A stretch of DNA of 64,000 bases. It comes from Nitrososphaera sp. (GTDB lineage Archaea > Thermoproteota > Nitrososphaeria > Nitrososphaerales > Nitrososphaeraceae). Numbering within the stretch: position 1 is the first letter of the stretch; each line of letters begins with the position of its first letter. This document shows, piece after piece, positions 50,047 through 58,893 of this stretch. The notes below the pieces were generated by a model. It did not search any database, was not told the origin of the DNA, and worked only from the letters and a program-made list of their open reading frames with translations. The position numbers were made by a program, and so were the translations under genes. The stretch is from assembly GCA_039938515.1 (NCBI GenBank), contig JBDUUL010000010.1:124001-188000 (forward strand), given 5' to 3'.

Positions 50047-52194
50047 CTACGAGTATGCGAGTTCTGCCATGTCTGCGATCAGGTCGTTTGCATTGTTCGT
50101 AAGGGCCGCTGCCTGGGCCGGATTGATTGAGCTTGCCCCCCGTTCCGAGTCCTGCAGCAGGCCGATCATGGTTGTCTTGAGGTCATTTCGCTGCGAGGTA
50201 AGGCTGGAAAGCGAGTTTTCAATTTGGTTGTATGTCGTGTCATTCTGGCTGTTGCTTGCAAGCGCGTGTGTGGAGGCCTTGAGGCTCAATAGAGAAAAGA
50301 CGCCGACAGGAGCGTTGACCTCCTTGTATGCCTTTGCTACTGCAACAAATTCCGGCATGTGCGAGCTTATTGAGCTTGGGAGCGCGGACGGGTCGAGGAA
50401 CTCGACAAGCGCGCGGCCGTCGTAGCCGTAATCGTCCCTGAGACCGAGCAGTAGCATCATTGTAGGCCTGATGTCTGTGTGGTCAGACCATGTACTGCCG
50501 TTGACGCCCTTGTGCGCGACTCCGGGTCCGACCATTCCGAGCCAGGTGGTCGTAATCTGCTTCTGGAAGTTTCCGTGATTCCACGCGAACGACGGGTTTT
50601 CAACAACGCATGGAGACGAGCAGTTATCGCTTCCCGCATACAGATAGTAGTCCGGGTCTGCAAACAGGGTAAACGTCGGCGTTCTTGCAGCGTCGGAAGT
50701 GACCATGTGGAGCAATTTCATCTCGACGGGGTCTGCAAGGGCTCTTGTGATGGTTTCAGTCCTGTTTGTAATCGGGTTGTATGCGTCCAGCTGAGCCGTG
50801 GCCTTCTCAAATGTGCGCGCTGTTGTGTTGCCTCTAGCGGGGTTTCCTGTGATATAGACAGTCGGTGCGTCATCAGAGTGAACCTTGAATGGTGTTGTCA
50901 CGTTCTGTTGTGTCGCAAGCAGTCCCGCAAAGTTGGTGTTTATTTCTCCGATCTGGCTGTAAGTGCAGGCAATATTCACCCCGTCACAGTTGGCAGGCGT
51001 GGGCTTGCCTCCGACAAAATGGTCTCCTTCGTCAGCCGTGAACACAAACAGCGTGTTGCTCTTGTTTATCCCATCGCTTTCAAGCCGGGCAAAGAACTTG
51101 GCAAAGGCGTCGTCATACGACCTGAGCGCGGCGACGTATCCAGCCTGCCCCGGTCCGAATGCCGGGCCACTGGGATGAGCGTCGTGAGCATCGGATATGT
51201 ATGCATAAGTCACCGGGACGCCATTCTCCTGCAATGCCGCTACATATGAAAGCGACACGTATGCAGACATGCCGTCAAATCCCGGGAAGCCGATGTGGCC
51301 CGTCGAGTCTTTGATTACGCTTCCATTAAGGTCGCGCATGGCCGTGCTTCCATTGTTTATCTGCGGAGCCACGTACTTGTGGCCGAAGAGGCCGTTAAAG
51401 CCGGAATACCCGCCCTGCTCGTCAGGGAGAATGTCAGGTCTACCTCCGTTTGCGCTTGAGCACATGGTGCTGTTCTGCGCGCAGTGAACAGCGATTCCAA
51501 CAAAGTCCGCGAATGCCTGGCTCGAGTTCGTCTTGACCTCGGCTGCCTGGGTGGAGTTTGCCCCAAATACAGTCGGGATGTCGGTTGCAATGTTTTCAAG
51601 AACCGTGTTGGCTGTAGCTACTGCGCCAAAATTGCAGCCTGCACGGGTGTAGGCCACCCATGGAGCTGGCGTATTCTTGCCCTCTGGGGTTATCATGTTG
51701 TACTTGGTGTCAGTAGGAGTCGTTGTAGTCGGGTCGTAGAGAGGGTCGGTCCAGTATGCAAACGAAACCCCAACGTTAGAAGTGCCGTCTGGGTTGAAGT
51801 AGCGGAAGCTGTTTGCAACAGGGACGCCCATCCTGTCGCCATAAAGGCCGGTGAGCGAAGTCAGAATGTCGGTGGCTGTGTGCGAGATAAGCGGGGTGTG
51901 GTGGTTGCTGTCAAGAGTGCCCTGGCCAGTAATAAAGTTGAGAAGGTGAGGCATCTGTTCGAGGTCCGAGGGGAAGTTTGGATTGTCCCGCACGAAGTGC
52001 GTGTTATCAAACTGGATGTAAATTACGTGCTTGATTGCATCCTTTGCGGAATGCAGGTTGCAGCTGGAATCAGCCGCAAATGCGGACGGCAATACCCCAG
52101 CCCTCGTCACCGTGCCAGAGAAGACGACGGCAACAATGAGCGTGGACAAAAGTATGGCCAATCCCTTGTTCTTTAGCTTCTGAGGGTTTGTCAC
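50047..52194 (-). CDS. Secreted alkaline-phosphatase-superfamily protein
   Basis: About 715 residues from the GTG at 52194; the longer frame to 52326 is unlikely because a TATA box sits at 52214-52222. A signal peptide follows the start (KLKNKGLAILLSTLIVAVVF...AFAADS). The alkaline-phosphatase fold appears as HVIYIQFDNTHFVRDNPNFP, NHHTPLISHTATDILTSLTG, FPGFDGMSAYVSLSYVAAL, and FVFTADEGDHFVGG, whose Asp and His suit metal binding. Many N-x-S/T sequons fit a glycosylated surface protein. A C-terminal region of about 100 residues is helical. It probably hydrolyses phosphate or sulfate esters outside the cell; the substrate is unknown. Confidence 0.8.
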   Translation of the reverse strand: MTNPQKLKNKGLAILLSTLIVAVVFSGTVTRAGVLPSAFAADSSCNLHSAKDAIKHVIYIQFDNTHFVRDNPNFPSDLEQMPHLLNFITGQGTLDSNHHTPLISHTATDILTSLTGLYGDRMGVPVANSFRYFNPDGTSNVGVSFAYWTDPLYDPTTTTPTDTKYNMITPEGKNTPAPWVAYTRAGCNFGAVATANTVLENIATDIPTVFGANSTQAAEVKTNSSQAFADFVGIAVHCAQNSTMCSSANGGRPDILPDEQGGYSGFNGLFGHKYVAPQINNGSTAMRDLNGSVIKDSTGHIGFPGFDGMSAYVSLSYVAALQENGVPVTYAYISDAHDAHPSGPAFGPGQAGYVAALRSYDDAFAKFFARLESDGINKSNTLFVFTADEGDHFVGGKPTPANCDGVNIACTYSQIGEINTNFAGLLATQQNVTTPFKVHSDDAPTVYITGNPARGNTTARTFEKATAQLDAYNPITNRTETITRALADPVEMKLLHMVTSDAARTPTFTLFADPDYYLYAGSDNCSSPCVVENPSFAWNHGNFQKQITTTWLGMVGPGVAHKGVNGSTWSDHTDIRPTMMLLLGLRDDYGYDGRALVEFLDPSALPSSISSHMPEFVAVAKAYKEVNAPVGVFSLLSLKASTHALASNSQNDTTYNQIENSLSSLTSQRNDLKTTMIGLLQDSERGASSINPAQAAALTNNANDLIADMAELAYS

Positions 52195-52213
52195 GCCCGA
52201 ACACGTGCTGCGG

Positions 52214-52222
52214 AAAAATAAA
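52214..52222 (-). promoter_or_regulatory. TATA box for the phosphatase-like gene
   Basis: The minus strand reads TTTATTTTT, centred about 25 bases before the GTG at 52194, fitting a leaderless transcript and excluding the longer reading. Confidence 0.5.
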
Positions 52223-52531
52223 TGGGTAGCCAATACGAAATAATGCAGTGACAGATAATTACTGATACATGTTCTCCCACTACGTGCTTCTACGATTGCA
52301 TGCTGGCAAGTTGCCCAGTATGACATAGTCTATGATGGTGTTATTTTCTCGTACGCTTTACCGTAACAAGGAACTAGGCTTAGTCTCTATAGGATATCGC
52401 GCGTCTGCCGAGTCACAAGATTCTGATGCGCTAAAACTCAGCTCTTGTCTGCAAGTTGCATCCATGCGCTTGCATCGATGCAGGTTTCAAGAACAGCTGC
52501 CAAATTGCCGTTGAATGGATGTCAGTACAAC
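52223..52531. other. Gap without convincing gene
   Basis: This stretch between the phosphatase-like gene promoter and the small membrane protein contains only short, compositionally odd open frames without matching codon use or hydrophobic pattern. I see no tRNA-like fold, clear repeat or attachment site. Confidence 0.4.
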
Positions 52532-52675
52532 CTACTTTGATTTTACTGCCTTCTTTGTCTTCTTGTTCCTATAAGCAAGATATCCTCCAATACCTGCCGC
52601 AGCCGCAATTCCAACGCCTATTGCAACGTATCTTAACACATGCTGCTGCAGGAAAAGCCAATCAAGGCTCAGCAC
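52532..52675 (-). CDS. 47-residue single-span membrane protein with basic tail
   Basis: Translation of the minus strand from a GTG at 52675 gives VLSLDWLFLQQHVLRYVAIG, then VGIAAAAGIGGYLAYRN and a Lys-rich end (KKTKKAVKSK) before TAG. The single helix is glycine/alanine-rich with the basic cluster just after it, so the C-terminus should face the cytosol. A TA-rich stretch about 26 bases upstream could be its promoter. The hydrophobic-plus-basic pattern is far from random for this strand, but no family is known to me. Confidence 0.55.
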   Translation of the reverse strand: MLSLDWLFLQQHVLRYVAIGVGIAAAAGIGGYLAYRNKKTKKAVKSK

Positions 52676-52903
52676 ACTTTGTTCAGCATGACCGTACTAT
52701 TTTAGTAATCCGTCTGGCGGGAATTTTAAGAGGGGCGCAAAACGAATCGAAGCTACCCCGTTCGACAGCGCTCGTTGCATGCTCAAAAGTCAGGGCCTGA
52801 TAAAACCCCGCACTTGGAGTAATCCTGCAGTACTGGCCGGGAATCATGCGAGGAGGCCCTCAAAATTAGATTGATTAATACGTCATGGCCATCCTCAGGT
52901 TGC

Positions 52904-53671
52904 ATGAACTCTGTAACGCTGCTAGTATACCGCAACCTTGTTGCTTCCATCGACAAGGTTTACCTCATCTGGCAGGTGGTTTTTCCGCTAATCTACATCT
53001 TTATCGCCGGCTACTCGTACTCCTCGCTTCTTCAGGGCAAGGGAGTCGAGATAGGAAGCATATCGGTTCCCTACCCCGCGTTTCTTGCCGCAGGTATGAT
53101 CGGCTTTAACGTCATGAACAGCAGCACCGTGGCAGGCAGCATAATCTGGAACGACAAGCGAAACGGCATGTTTCAGCAGCTGCTCGTCATGCCTTTTGCA
53201 AGGGTGGAATACATTTTCGGAAATACCGTCACGATAATGCTGATGGGACTTGCAAGCGCCGGCCTGATCCTTGTCGCGGGCAGCCCGACTTTACTGGGAG
53301 CAGCTCATCCTTCAGTTCTGAGCGCGCTCTTTGTCCTGCTTGCCCTTATTGCAGGGGCGATATTCTTCGGCTCCATAACCATAATCATTTCAACCCGCCT
53401 GAAGAGCAGCGAGGGTTTTAACGTCATTGTCAACAGCGTGTTTCTTTTTTTCTCCTTTGTAAGCACTGCGTTCTATCCTGCACAGGGGGTCCCGCCGCCG
53501 TTAAACATCGCCTTTTACCTCAACCCGCTCACCTACATCGTCGACATTACACGGGCGGGAATGTTCGACCAGATCCAGCCCTTTACGATAATTGAGGCCG
53601 GACTTATCGTGGTGGCAAGCGCCGTTGCATTTGCAATCGCGACGCTGTCGATGCTGAAGCTGAAAATCTGA
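52904..53671 (+). CDS. ABC-2 type transporter permease
   Basis: 255 residues from the ATG at 52904 (MNSVTLLVYRNLVASIDKVY); a TTG at 52871 would add eleven but a TATA-like GATTAATA lies there. Six membrane segments of the DrrB/NodJ pattern are visible: VVFPLIYIFIAGYSYSSLL, FLAAGMIGFNVMNSSTVAGS, VTIMLMGLASAGLILVAGS, ALFVLLALIAGAIFFGSITI, and others ending in the NPLTYIVDITRAGMF loop. It would export a lipid, glycan or drug-like substrate with the ATPase encoded on the opposite strand. Its stop touches the ATPase stop with no spacer. Confidence 0.87.
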   Translation: MNSVTLLVYRNLVASIDKVYLIWQVVFPLIYIFIAGYSYSSLLQGKGVEIGSISVPYPAFLAAGMIGFNVMNSSTVAGSIIWNDKRNGMFQQLLVMPFARVEYIFGNTVTIMLMGLASAGLILVAGSPTLLGAAHPSVLSALFVLLALIAGAIFFGSITIIISTRLKSSEGFNVIVNSVFLFFSFVSTAFYPAQGVPPPLNIAFYLNPLTYIVDITRAGMFDQIQPFTIIEAGLIVVASAVAFAIATLSMLKLKI

Positions 53672-54607
53672 TTACTTGTTTTGCACTATTCTGATAAAGA
53701 CATCTTCGAGACTGGGCGGATTTACAGTGGCGCTTTCGATGGGAATAGAGTTAGCGGACAGCACGTCAATTGCTCGCACCAAAAGCTCCTGAGCGCCGGC
53801 AGAATGGATGACGATAGTGTTGTTATCTATTTCCATCTTTTGCCCTGCAAGTATTCCGTCAAGCACCTTGGGCGCCCGCTCAACATAGCCTTCCTTAATC
53901 CTTATCTCAATCGTGTTGAGGCCGCCATACTTTTGCTTCAGCCCCGCAGGAGTGTCCGTGGCGATAATCCTGCCCTGGTTAATGATTGCAATCTCGTCGC
54001 AGATGTATTCGGCTTCCTCCATGATGTGCGTGGTGAAAAACACCGTGAGACCTGCGGCGACGCGCTTTTTGACATAGTCAAGGAGTGTTCTCCTTGCTGC
54101 AGGATCAAGGCCCACCGTCGGCTCGTCCAAGAACAGCAAGTCCATTTCGTGCATGAACTCCCTGGCCACCTGCACTCGCCTTCGCTGGCCTATGGAAAGC
54201 TCGTCGTTTTTTGTCCCCCTGATTTCTGAAAGGTCAAATCTTTCGATAAGCTCCCTTGCGCGGTCTTTGCGCCGCTCCGCCGGCATCTTCCACAGCCTGC
54301 CGTAGAGGTCCAGCGCGCGCTCGACGGTAAGGTTGGCTTCATAGCTTGGCTCCTGCAGAACGGCCCCTATTCGTCTTCTGATTTCCTTGGAATGCCTCAC
54401 GCTGTCAAGGCCGAAAATCTGGACACTTCCAGACGTCGGGGGCACGAGCGTCGTTAACACCTTGATGGTGGTTGTCTTGCCTGCCCCGTTGGGGCCCAGG
54501 AAGCCAAAAATGCTCTTGTAGCCGACTTCAAACGATACGCCTGCAACTGCTTCCGTCCTGCCGTAGCTTTTTCGAAGGTCAGAAACAATGATGCATTCGT
54601 CGGACAA
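53672..54607 (-). CDS. ABC transporter ATP-binding protein (DrrA type)
   Basis: 311 residues. Walker A GPNGAGKTT, Q-loop AVLQEPSYEANL, signature LSIGQRRRVQVA (LSIGQ instead of LSGGQ), Walker B LLFLDEPTVGLDPAARR, and H-loop FFTTHIMEEAEYI. The roughly 80-residue C-terminal extension is typical of DrrA-like exporters. It must partner with the ABC-2 permease next door, which converges on it. ATG start. Confidence 0.88.
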   Translation of the reverse strand: MSDECIIVSDLRKSYGRTEAVAGVSFEVGYKSIFGFLGPNGAGKTTTIKVLTTLVPPTSGSVQIFGLDSVRHSKEIRRRIGAVLQEPSYEANLTVERALDLYGRLWKMPAERRKDRARELIERFDLSEIRGTKNDELSIGQRRRVQVAREFMHEMDLLFLDEPTVGLDPAARRTLLDYVKKRVAAGLTVFFTTHIMEEAEYICDEIAIINQGRIIATDTPAGLKQKYGGLNTIEIRIKEGYVERAPKVLDGILAGQKMEIDNNTIVIHSAGAQELLVRAIDVLSANSIPIESATVNPPSLEDVFIRIVQNK

Positions 54608-54652
54608 GGGAGGTACTTGTCGATTCGGAGGGCGGTATTTCAGCTATGCGCG

Positions 54653-56038
54653 CTATAGCTGGCCGGCGGCCCTTGCAACTACCTCTGACAGTGCAGGATG
54701 AATGTGGACCGTATCGCGCAGTGCCTCTACGCCGAGTCCGGACCTCATCGCAACTAGGACCTCGTGAATGAGAGTTGAGGCATCTGAGCCAAGGATGTGG
54801 CAGCCCAGTATCTTTCCGCGGCCCTGCCCGTCCTGGACCAGCAACTTGACAAAGCCGTCCTTGTCTTCAAGCGCATGGCCCATAGCAGTGTGCAGGTATC
54901 TGTAGACGCTTTTTCTGTATGGAATTTCCTTGGACCTGAGCTCCTGCTCTGTGCTGCCTGCGCCGGCCACCTGGGGCGAGCTGAAAATCGCATGGGGCAT
55001 TGCAGCATAGTCGACAGCAACCTTTTCCGCTCGACCGTTCTTTGCACCAAACGAATTTGCAATATTGTAAAATGCGTACCTTGCCTCGTGGTTGGCGCTG
55101 TGCCTGTATTGATAGCGCCCGACTGCGTCGCCAAGCGCGTAGATGCCCTCCACGTTTGTCTCCAGATACCCGTTTGTCACAACAAAGCCGCGCTCGTCGG
55201 TTTTTACGCCGGCTTTCGATACGTCAAGGATGTCCGAATTTGGGATGCGGCCTGTTGCTATTAGCAGCTGGTCAGATTCTATTACTCTGGAGCCTGTGCG
55301 GTCCTTTACCGAAACCCGAAAGGTCTCGCCTGACTTTTCAACCAGCTCCGGCTCGGTCGACAGGTAGACGGAGTACTTGGACGACATTATCTCGGTGAAT
55401 TTTTGCGATACTTCCTCGTCCTCTTGGGGCACGAGCCTTGCCGAGCGTTGTATGATGTTTATGCTGCTGCCAAGTGAGCCGAAAAAGTGGGCCAGCTCTG
55501 CGGCGATAAAGCCGCCGCCCAGAATTGTCAACACCCTTGGCAGTCTGTCAAGCCTAAGCGCCTGGTCGCTTGTGATAAACCCGCTGCCATCAAGGCCTCT
55601 GATGCTTGGAATGGACGGCCGTGTCCCGGTGGCAATCAGGATGCGGTCGCCGGAGACAGCCCCGTGTCCCTCAACATTTAGCGTCCTTTCCGAAACAAAT
55701 CTCGCCTCGCCGGTAAACAGCTTGGGATTTTCAGAATCCTCAAGCGCCCGGCGGATTCCCTCGGAGTCGGAGTCAGTAATCGACGACACGCGCCCGACGA
55801 TTGCGGCAAAGTCGACAGAGTATTTTTCAACCTTGATTCCAAACTGCGACGCGGTCTTTATCACGTCCATCACGTCAGCGCTGTGAATTAGCAGTTTTGA
55901 CGGGATGCAGCCCCTGTTCAGGCAGGTGCCTCCCATCCTGTCCTTTTCGACGATTGCGACTTTCATCCCGTACTGCGCTGCCGCGCTGGCAACATCCAGC
56001 CCCGCGCCGCTGCCAATCACGACCAGGTCGTAGTTCAA
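54653..56038 (-). CDS. Dihydrolipoamide dehydrogenase-like flavoprotein disulfide reductase
   Basis: 461 residues. FAD site VVIGSGAGLDVASAAAQYGM; redox disulfide GGTCLNRGCIPSK (C-x4-C); NAD(P) site LTILGGGFIAAELAHFFGSL; second FAD motif YALGDAVG; C-terminal dimer motif HIHPALSEVVARAA with the catalytic His-Glu. It is a complete disulfide reductase of the Lpd/mercuric-reductase group. No 2-oxoacid dehydrogenase subunits are near, so the natural disulfide (lipoamide, a glycine-cleavage H protein, or a low-molecular-weight thiol) is uncertain. TTG start, divergent from RPA. Confidence 0.87.
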   Translation of the reverse strand: MNYDLVVIGSGAGLDVASAAAQYGMKVAIVEKDRMGGTCLNRGCIPSKLLIHSADVMDVIKTASQFGIKVEKYSVDFAAIVGRVSSITDSDSEGIRRALEDSENPKLFTGEARFVSERTLNVEGHGAVSGDRILIATGTRPSIPSIRGLDGSGFITSDQALRLDRLPRVLTILGGGFIAAELAHFFGSLGSSINIIQRSARLVPQEDEEVSQKFTEIMSSKYSVYLSTEPELVEKSGETFRVSVKDRTGSRVIESDQLLIATGRIPNSDILDVSKAGVKTDERGFVVTNGYLETNVEGIYALGDAVGRYQYRHSANHEARYAFYNIANSFGAKNGRAEKVAVDYAAMPHAIFSSPQVAGAGSTEQELRSKEIPYRKSVYRYLHTAMGHALEDKDGFVKLLVQDGQGRGKILGCHILGSDASTLIHEVLVAMRSGLGVEALRDTVHIHPALSEVVARAAGQL

Positions 56039-56094
56039 GCAGCGTAATGTTGACGGAGGGTTCTGATAAGGCTATGGCGGGTTTTTCAGCTCAA

Positions 56095-56103
56095 GATATA
56101 AAC
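56095..56103 (+). promoter_or_regulatory. TATA box for the RPA gene
   Basis: GATATAAAC precedes the ATG at 56117 by about 18 bases from its centre; transcription would start near or just after this codon, so the ATG at 56162 is an alternative start. Confidence 0.4.
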
Positions 56104-56116
56104 CTGTTAATCTTAC

Positions 56117-57628
56117 ATGCCAAGAGGGGTTTTCAGAGCGTTGCCTCAGGATTTCAAGACCATGATTGAGAGCATTCTTCGCCAGCGACCGGAACTGACC
56201 GCGGAGACGGTGCGGGACATGATTGACGAGAAAAAGCGCAAGGTCGGCGCGGGGTATTTGACTGACCAGGGGGCGCTGTATCTTGTTGCCGCGGATATCG
56301 GAGTATCATTTGACGCAGCCCCGCAGGTGCAGTCGTCGATAAAGGACGTCTACGTCGGCGCCAAGGACGTCAACATAACCGCGAGAATCATGACTGTATA
56401 TCCTGTTCACACGTTTACAAAGCGCGACAGCAACGAGCAGAGCTCCACAAGGACGCTGACGCTCTACGACAGGGAGTCGCGAATAAAGGTAAAACTCTGG
56501 GACAAGCACGTAATGATTCCCGACGAGCTTGGACTGCGCCCAGGCGACGTTGTGAGGATAAGCAAGGGCTACGCCAAGGCAGGACTCGACGGCAAGCCGA
56601 TTATCAACCTTGGCAGCTACTCTGCCCTGGAGCACGCGCAGGACGACGGCTCTATCCCGTCAATCGGCTCGCTTGAGCTTGATGTCGGGCAGGTGAGCAG
56701 TCCTGTCGATAACGCCGTAGTCGCCGGCGTTATCAACGCGAACCCGCGCATCTCTGATTTTGTCAACCAGCGCGGGGAGGCAAGCCGGTCGCTTCAACTG
56801 CAGATATCATCGGAAAAGGACATTGTTTCTGACGCGAGCTCAGTCACGGCGGCCGCGTCTTCACTGCGCTCGCTGCGCGCTGTTATCTGGAACATTGACG
56901 AATCGAAAATTCCCAAAGTGTTCCGTACCGGAAGCAGGGTTCGGCTCATAGGCGTCCGCATAAAGCAGGGCAACCCGCAGTACGGAAACGGCGACCTGGA
57001 AATCCATGGCGACGAAGGGACAGTGCTTGAATTCCCTGGCCCATTTGAGGATGTCGAGGTCATGCCGCTGCGGATAATTTCCGTGGGAAGCGAAACGGGC
57101 AGGGGCAGCTTCGTCTGTCTTGCGGCGGACAGGGCCGGCAGGTCATTTACGCTAACCATTGACAAGTCACTTGTCAGCCCGGAACAGCTTGATTCGGGAT
57201 CGCTTATCGAGTGCGTGCCAAGCCGCCTTTTTGGAAGCTCGATAATCCTGGGCAAGGACGACGCCTACATCAAGGTCACGGAAGAAGATTCAAGCTTTCC
57301 ACTTTTGTCAAAATTCGAGGTCAAGGTCAAGGACATCAAGGTCTCTGCCGAGCAGAACCCAATGATTGTTGAAGTTATTGTGCTCCAGCTACCCGAGACA
57401 TCCGAAGTGGGGACAAAGTCGGGCGAGACGGTCAGCGTGACCTCAGTGCTCGTGGGCGACGATACCGGCGAAATCCGCCTGGTCGGATGGCGCGCTCAGA
57501 GCCCAAGCCTTGCCAAGCTCGCAGTCGGCGAGCGGATAAAGCTTGTTGGAACTACCACCGGCCTTGGCCGGGAAGGCAAGCCAGAGCTAACTTTCAGGCC
57601 GTATTCCTCCATCATGCACCTGGAATAG
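56117..57628 (+). CDS. Replication protein A-like ssDNA-binding protein
   Basis: 503 residues with several OB folds in tandem: about 75-165 (DVNITARIMTVYPVHTFTKR, RESRIKVKLWDKHV, LRPGDVVRISKGYAKAGLDG), about 215-330 (AVIWNIDESKIPKVFRTGSR, VRLIGVRIKQGNPQYGNGDL) and about 400-500 (VSVTSVLVGDDTGEIRLVGW, LAVGERIKLVGTTTGLG). The final domain has the RPA-type GDDTGEIRLVGWR strand. No zinc finger is obvious. It would coat single-stranded DNA during replication and repair. A shorter start at 56162 (MIESILRQRPELTAE) is possible. Confidence 0.85.
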   Translation: MPRGVFRALPQDFKTMIESILRQRPELTAETVRDMIDEKKRKVGAGYLTDQGALYLVAADIGVSFDAAPQVQSSIKDVYVGAKDVNITARIMTVYPVHTFTKRDSNEQSSTRTLTLYDRESRIKVKLWDKHVMIPDELGLRPGDVVRISKGYAKAGLDGKPIINLGSYSALEHAQDDGSIPSIGSLELDVGQVSSPVDNAVVAGVINANPRISDFVNQRGEASRSLQLQISSEKDIVSDASSVTAAASSLRSLRAVIWNIDESKIPKVFRTGSRVRLIGVRIKQGNPQYGNGDLEIHGDEGTVLEFPGPFEDVEVMPLRIISVGSETGRGSFVCLAADRAGRSFTLTIDKSLVSPEQLDSGSLIECVPSRLFGSSIILGKDDAYIKVTEEDSSFPLLSKFEVKVKDIKVSAEQNPMIVEVIVLQLPETSEVGTKSGETVSVTSVLVGDDTGEIRLVGWRAQSPSLAKLAVGERIKLVGTTTGLGREGKPELTFRPYSSIMHLE

Positions 57629-57662
57629 AGCACTGCAAAATCTGCGGATCCGGATTGATGCT

Positions 57663-57842
57663 TTAGCGCCCCTTCTCGACCAAGCAGACCTGCAGGACTG
57701 GGTCGGCCTGCGAAGCACTGCCTGTTCCGTTATACCTCTCCACTACTGGAGTGCATATTACCTCCGGTACAATGTAGTAGGCAAAGACAAGAATCGTTAC
57801 TATCATGCCTCCGATGAGGGCAAAATAGTTCAGATGGTTCAT
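57663..57842 (-). CDS. 59-residue single-span membrane protein with external tail
   Basis: Minus-strand translation from the ATG at 57842 gives MNHLNYFALIGGMIVTILVF, then AYYIVPEVICTPVVERYN, an NGTGS sequon and a tail with a second Cys (LQVCLVEKGR) before TAA. One N-terminal hydrophobic helix (residues 6-25) and two Cys that could form a disulfide outside suggest a small surface protein. A TATA-like GATATATACAG (57876-57887) lies upstream. It converges with RPA, stop-to-stop gap about 34 bases. Confidence 0.55.
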   Translation of the reverse strand: MNHLNYFALIGGMIVTILVFAYYIVPEVICTPVVERYNGTGSASQADPVLQVCLVEKGR

Positions 57843-57875
57843 AGGCTCAGGCTTGGATTAATTTACTTGCAAAGC

Positions 57876-57887
57876 TCTGTATATATC
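57876..57887 (-). promoter_or_regulatory. TATA box for the 59-residue protein gene
   Basis: The minus strand reads GATATATACAGA, about 40 bases before the ATG at 57842, which would give a short leader. Confidence 0.4.
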
Positions 57888-58003
57888 ATTGGCAAGTACC
57901 TTCTTCGCCCTGACTCAAGTATTTCTGATTATCCTTCCTGTATGTTCGGCCTTTTTTTCTCATGCCAAAACTATTAACCTGACTTTTTGTTGCGGTACCG
58001 GCA

Positions 58004-58768
58004 GTGGCTAGCAAAATCGCGATAGCTTTCATCATAGTTGTTGTTATCGCGGTGGCGGGCTACCTCGCGGTTTCATCGTTCGGCTTGTTATCCTGGCGGT
58101 CTTCCGGCGGGTCTGGAGACCTTTACTCAAACAACTGGAGCGGATATCTGGCGACGTCAGACTCGCCGTTTAGCTTTGTTTCATCCAGATGGACCGTTCC
58201 CTCTGTCTCCCAGCTGTCCGGCGCCGGTTATTCCTCAGTTTGGGTTGGCATCGGAGGTATTGGCAGCAGCAACAGGCTTATCCAGGCCGGAACCGAGCAG
58301 GATATCCAGAGCGACGGCTCTACGCAATATTATGCATGGTTTGAAGCGCTTCCGAGGCCTCCGGTAAACCTTGGCACGGTAGCGCCCGGCGATTCGATAA
58401 GCGTAAGCATCAGCAAGTTGCAGAACTCTGCCTCGACATGGCACGTCAGCCTCTCAAAGTCGTCCCAAGGTATTTCCTCGGTTCTTTTCAGCGGTGATGT
58501 CCAGGTAAGGGCCAGTGCATCTTCGAGAAGCTCAGCAGAGTTTATTGTAGAGGCCCCCTCTGCGGTATCCGGCCGCCAGAGCGAACTGCTTCCGCTAGCT
58601 GATTTCAAACCGATAACGTTTTCAAACTGCATCACAGATCACGGAGGCCTTTCGAAATTGCAGAGCGTTTACAGGATGTCTATTACAAGCACCGGAACAT
58701 CAACTGGAAAAATGCTGGCGTCTCCGGGTCCGCTGTCAGCGGACAGTTTCACTGTTTCAAGGACATAG
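58004..58768 (+). CDS. Secreted G1-family (eqolisin, Peptidase_A4) glutamic peptidase
   Basis: 254 residues. A membrane anchor or signal follows the start (IAIAFIIVVVIAVAGYLAVS). The mature part matches the G1 fold: NNWSGYLA, SSVWVGIGGIGSSNRLIQAG with the expected catalytic Gln, TQYYAWFEALPRPPV, and SSAEFIVEAPSAVSGR containing the catalytic Glu region; FSNCITDHGG matches the late conserved strand. These peptidases are acid-active in fungi and scattered in prokaryotes. GTG start. It stands alone; the substrate is unknown. Confidence 0.82.
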   Translation: MASKIAIAFIIVVVIAVAGYLAVSSFGLLSWRSSGGSGDLYSNNWSGYLATSDSPFSFVSSRWTVPSVSQLSGAGYSSVWVGIGGIGSSNRLIQAGTEQDIQSDGSTQYYAWFEALPRPPVNLGTVAPGDSISVSISKLQNSASTWHVSLSKSSQGISSVLFSGDVQVRASASSRSSAEFIVEAPSAVSGRQSELLPLADFKPITFSNCITDHGGLSKLQSVYRMSITSTGTSTGKMLASPGPLSADSFTVSRT

Positions 58769-58893
58769 TTTGCCATCTTTAGATGAGCTCACTTGGCCGG
58801 TTTCCGACTTCCCGACCTGTCCTGTTTTTGTAAAAATCATGTTATCCCGGCCATCCGGGTCGAAATTCAAAATAGTTGCTGTCCTGCTTCGGT

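Noticed and set aside
52332-52800. Two plus-strand frames (60 and 114 residues) in the gap before the ABC-2 permease
   Set aside because: No domain or hydrophobic pattern; the second is antisense to the better 47-residue membrane protein.
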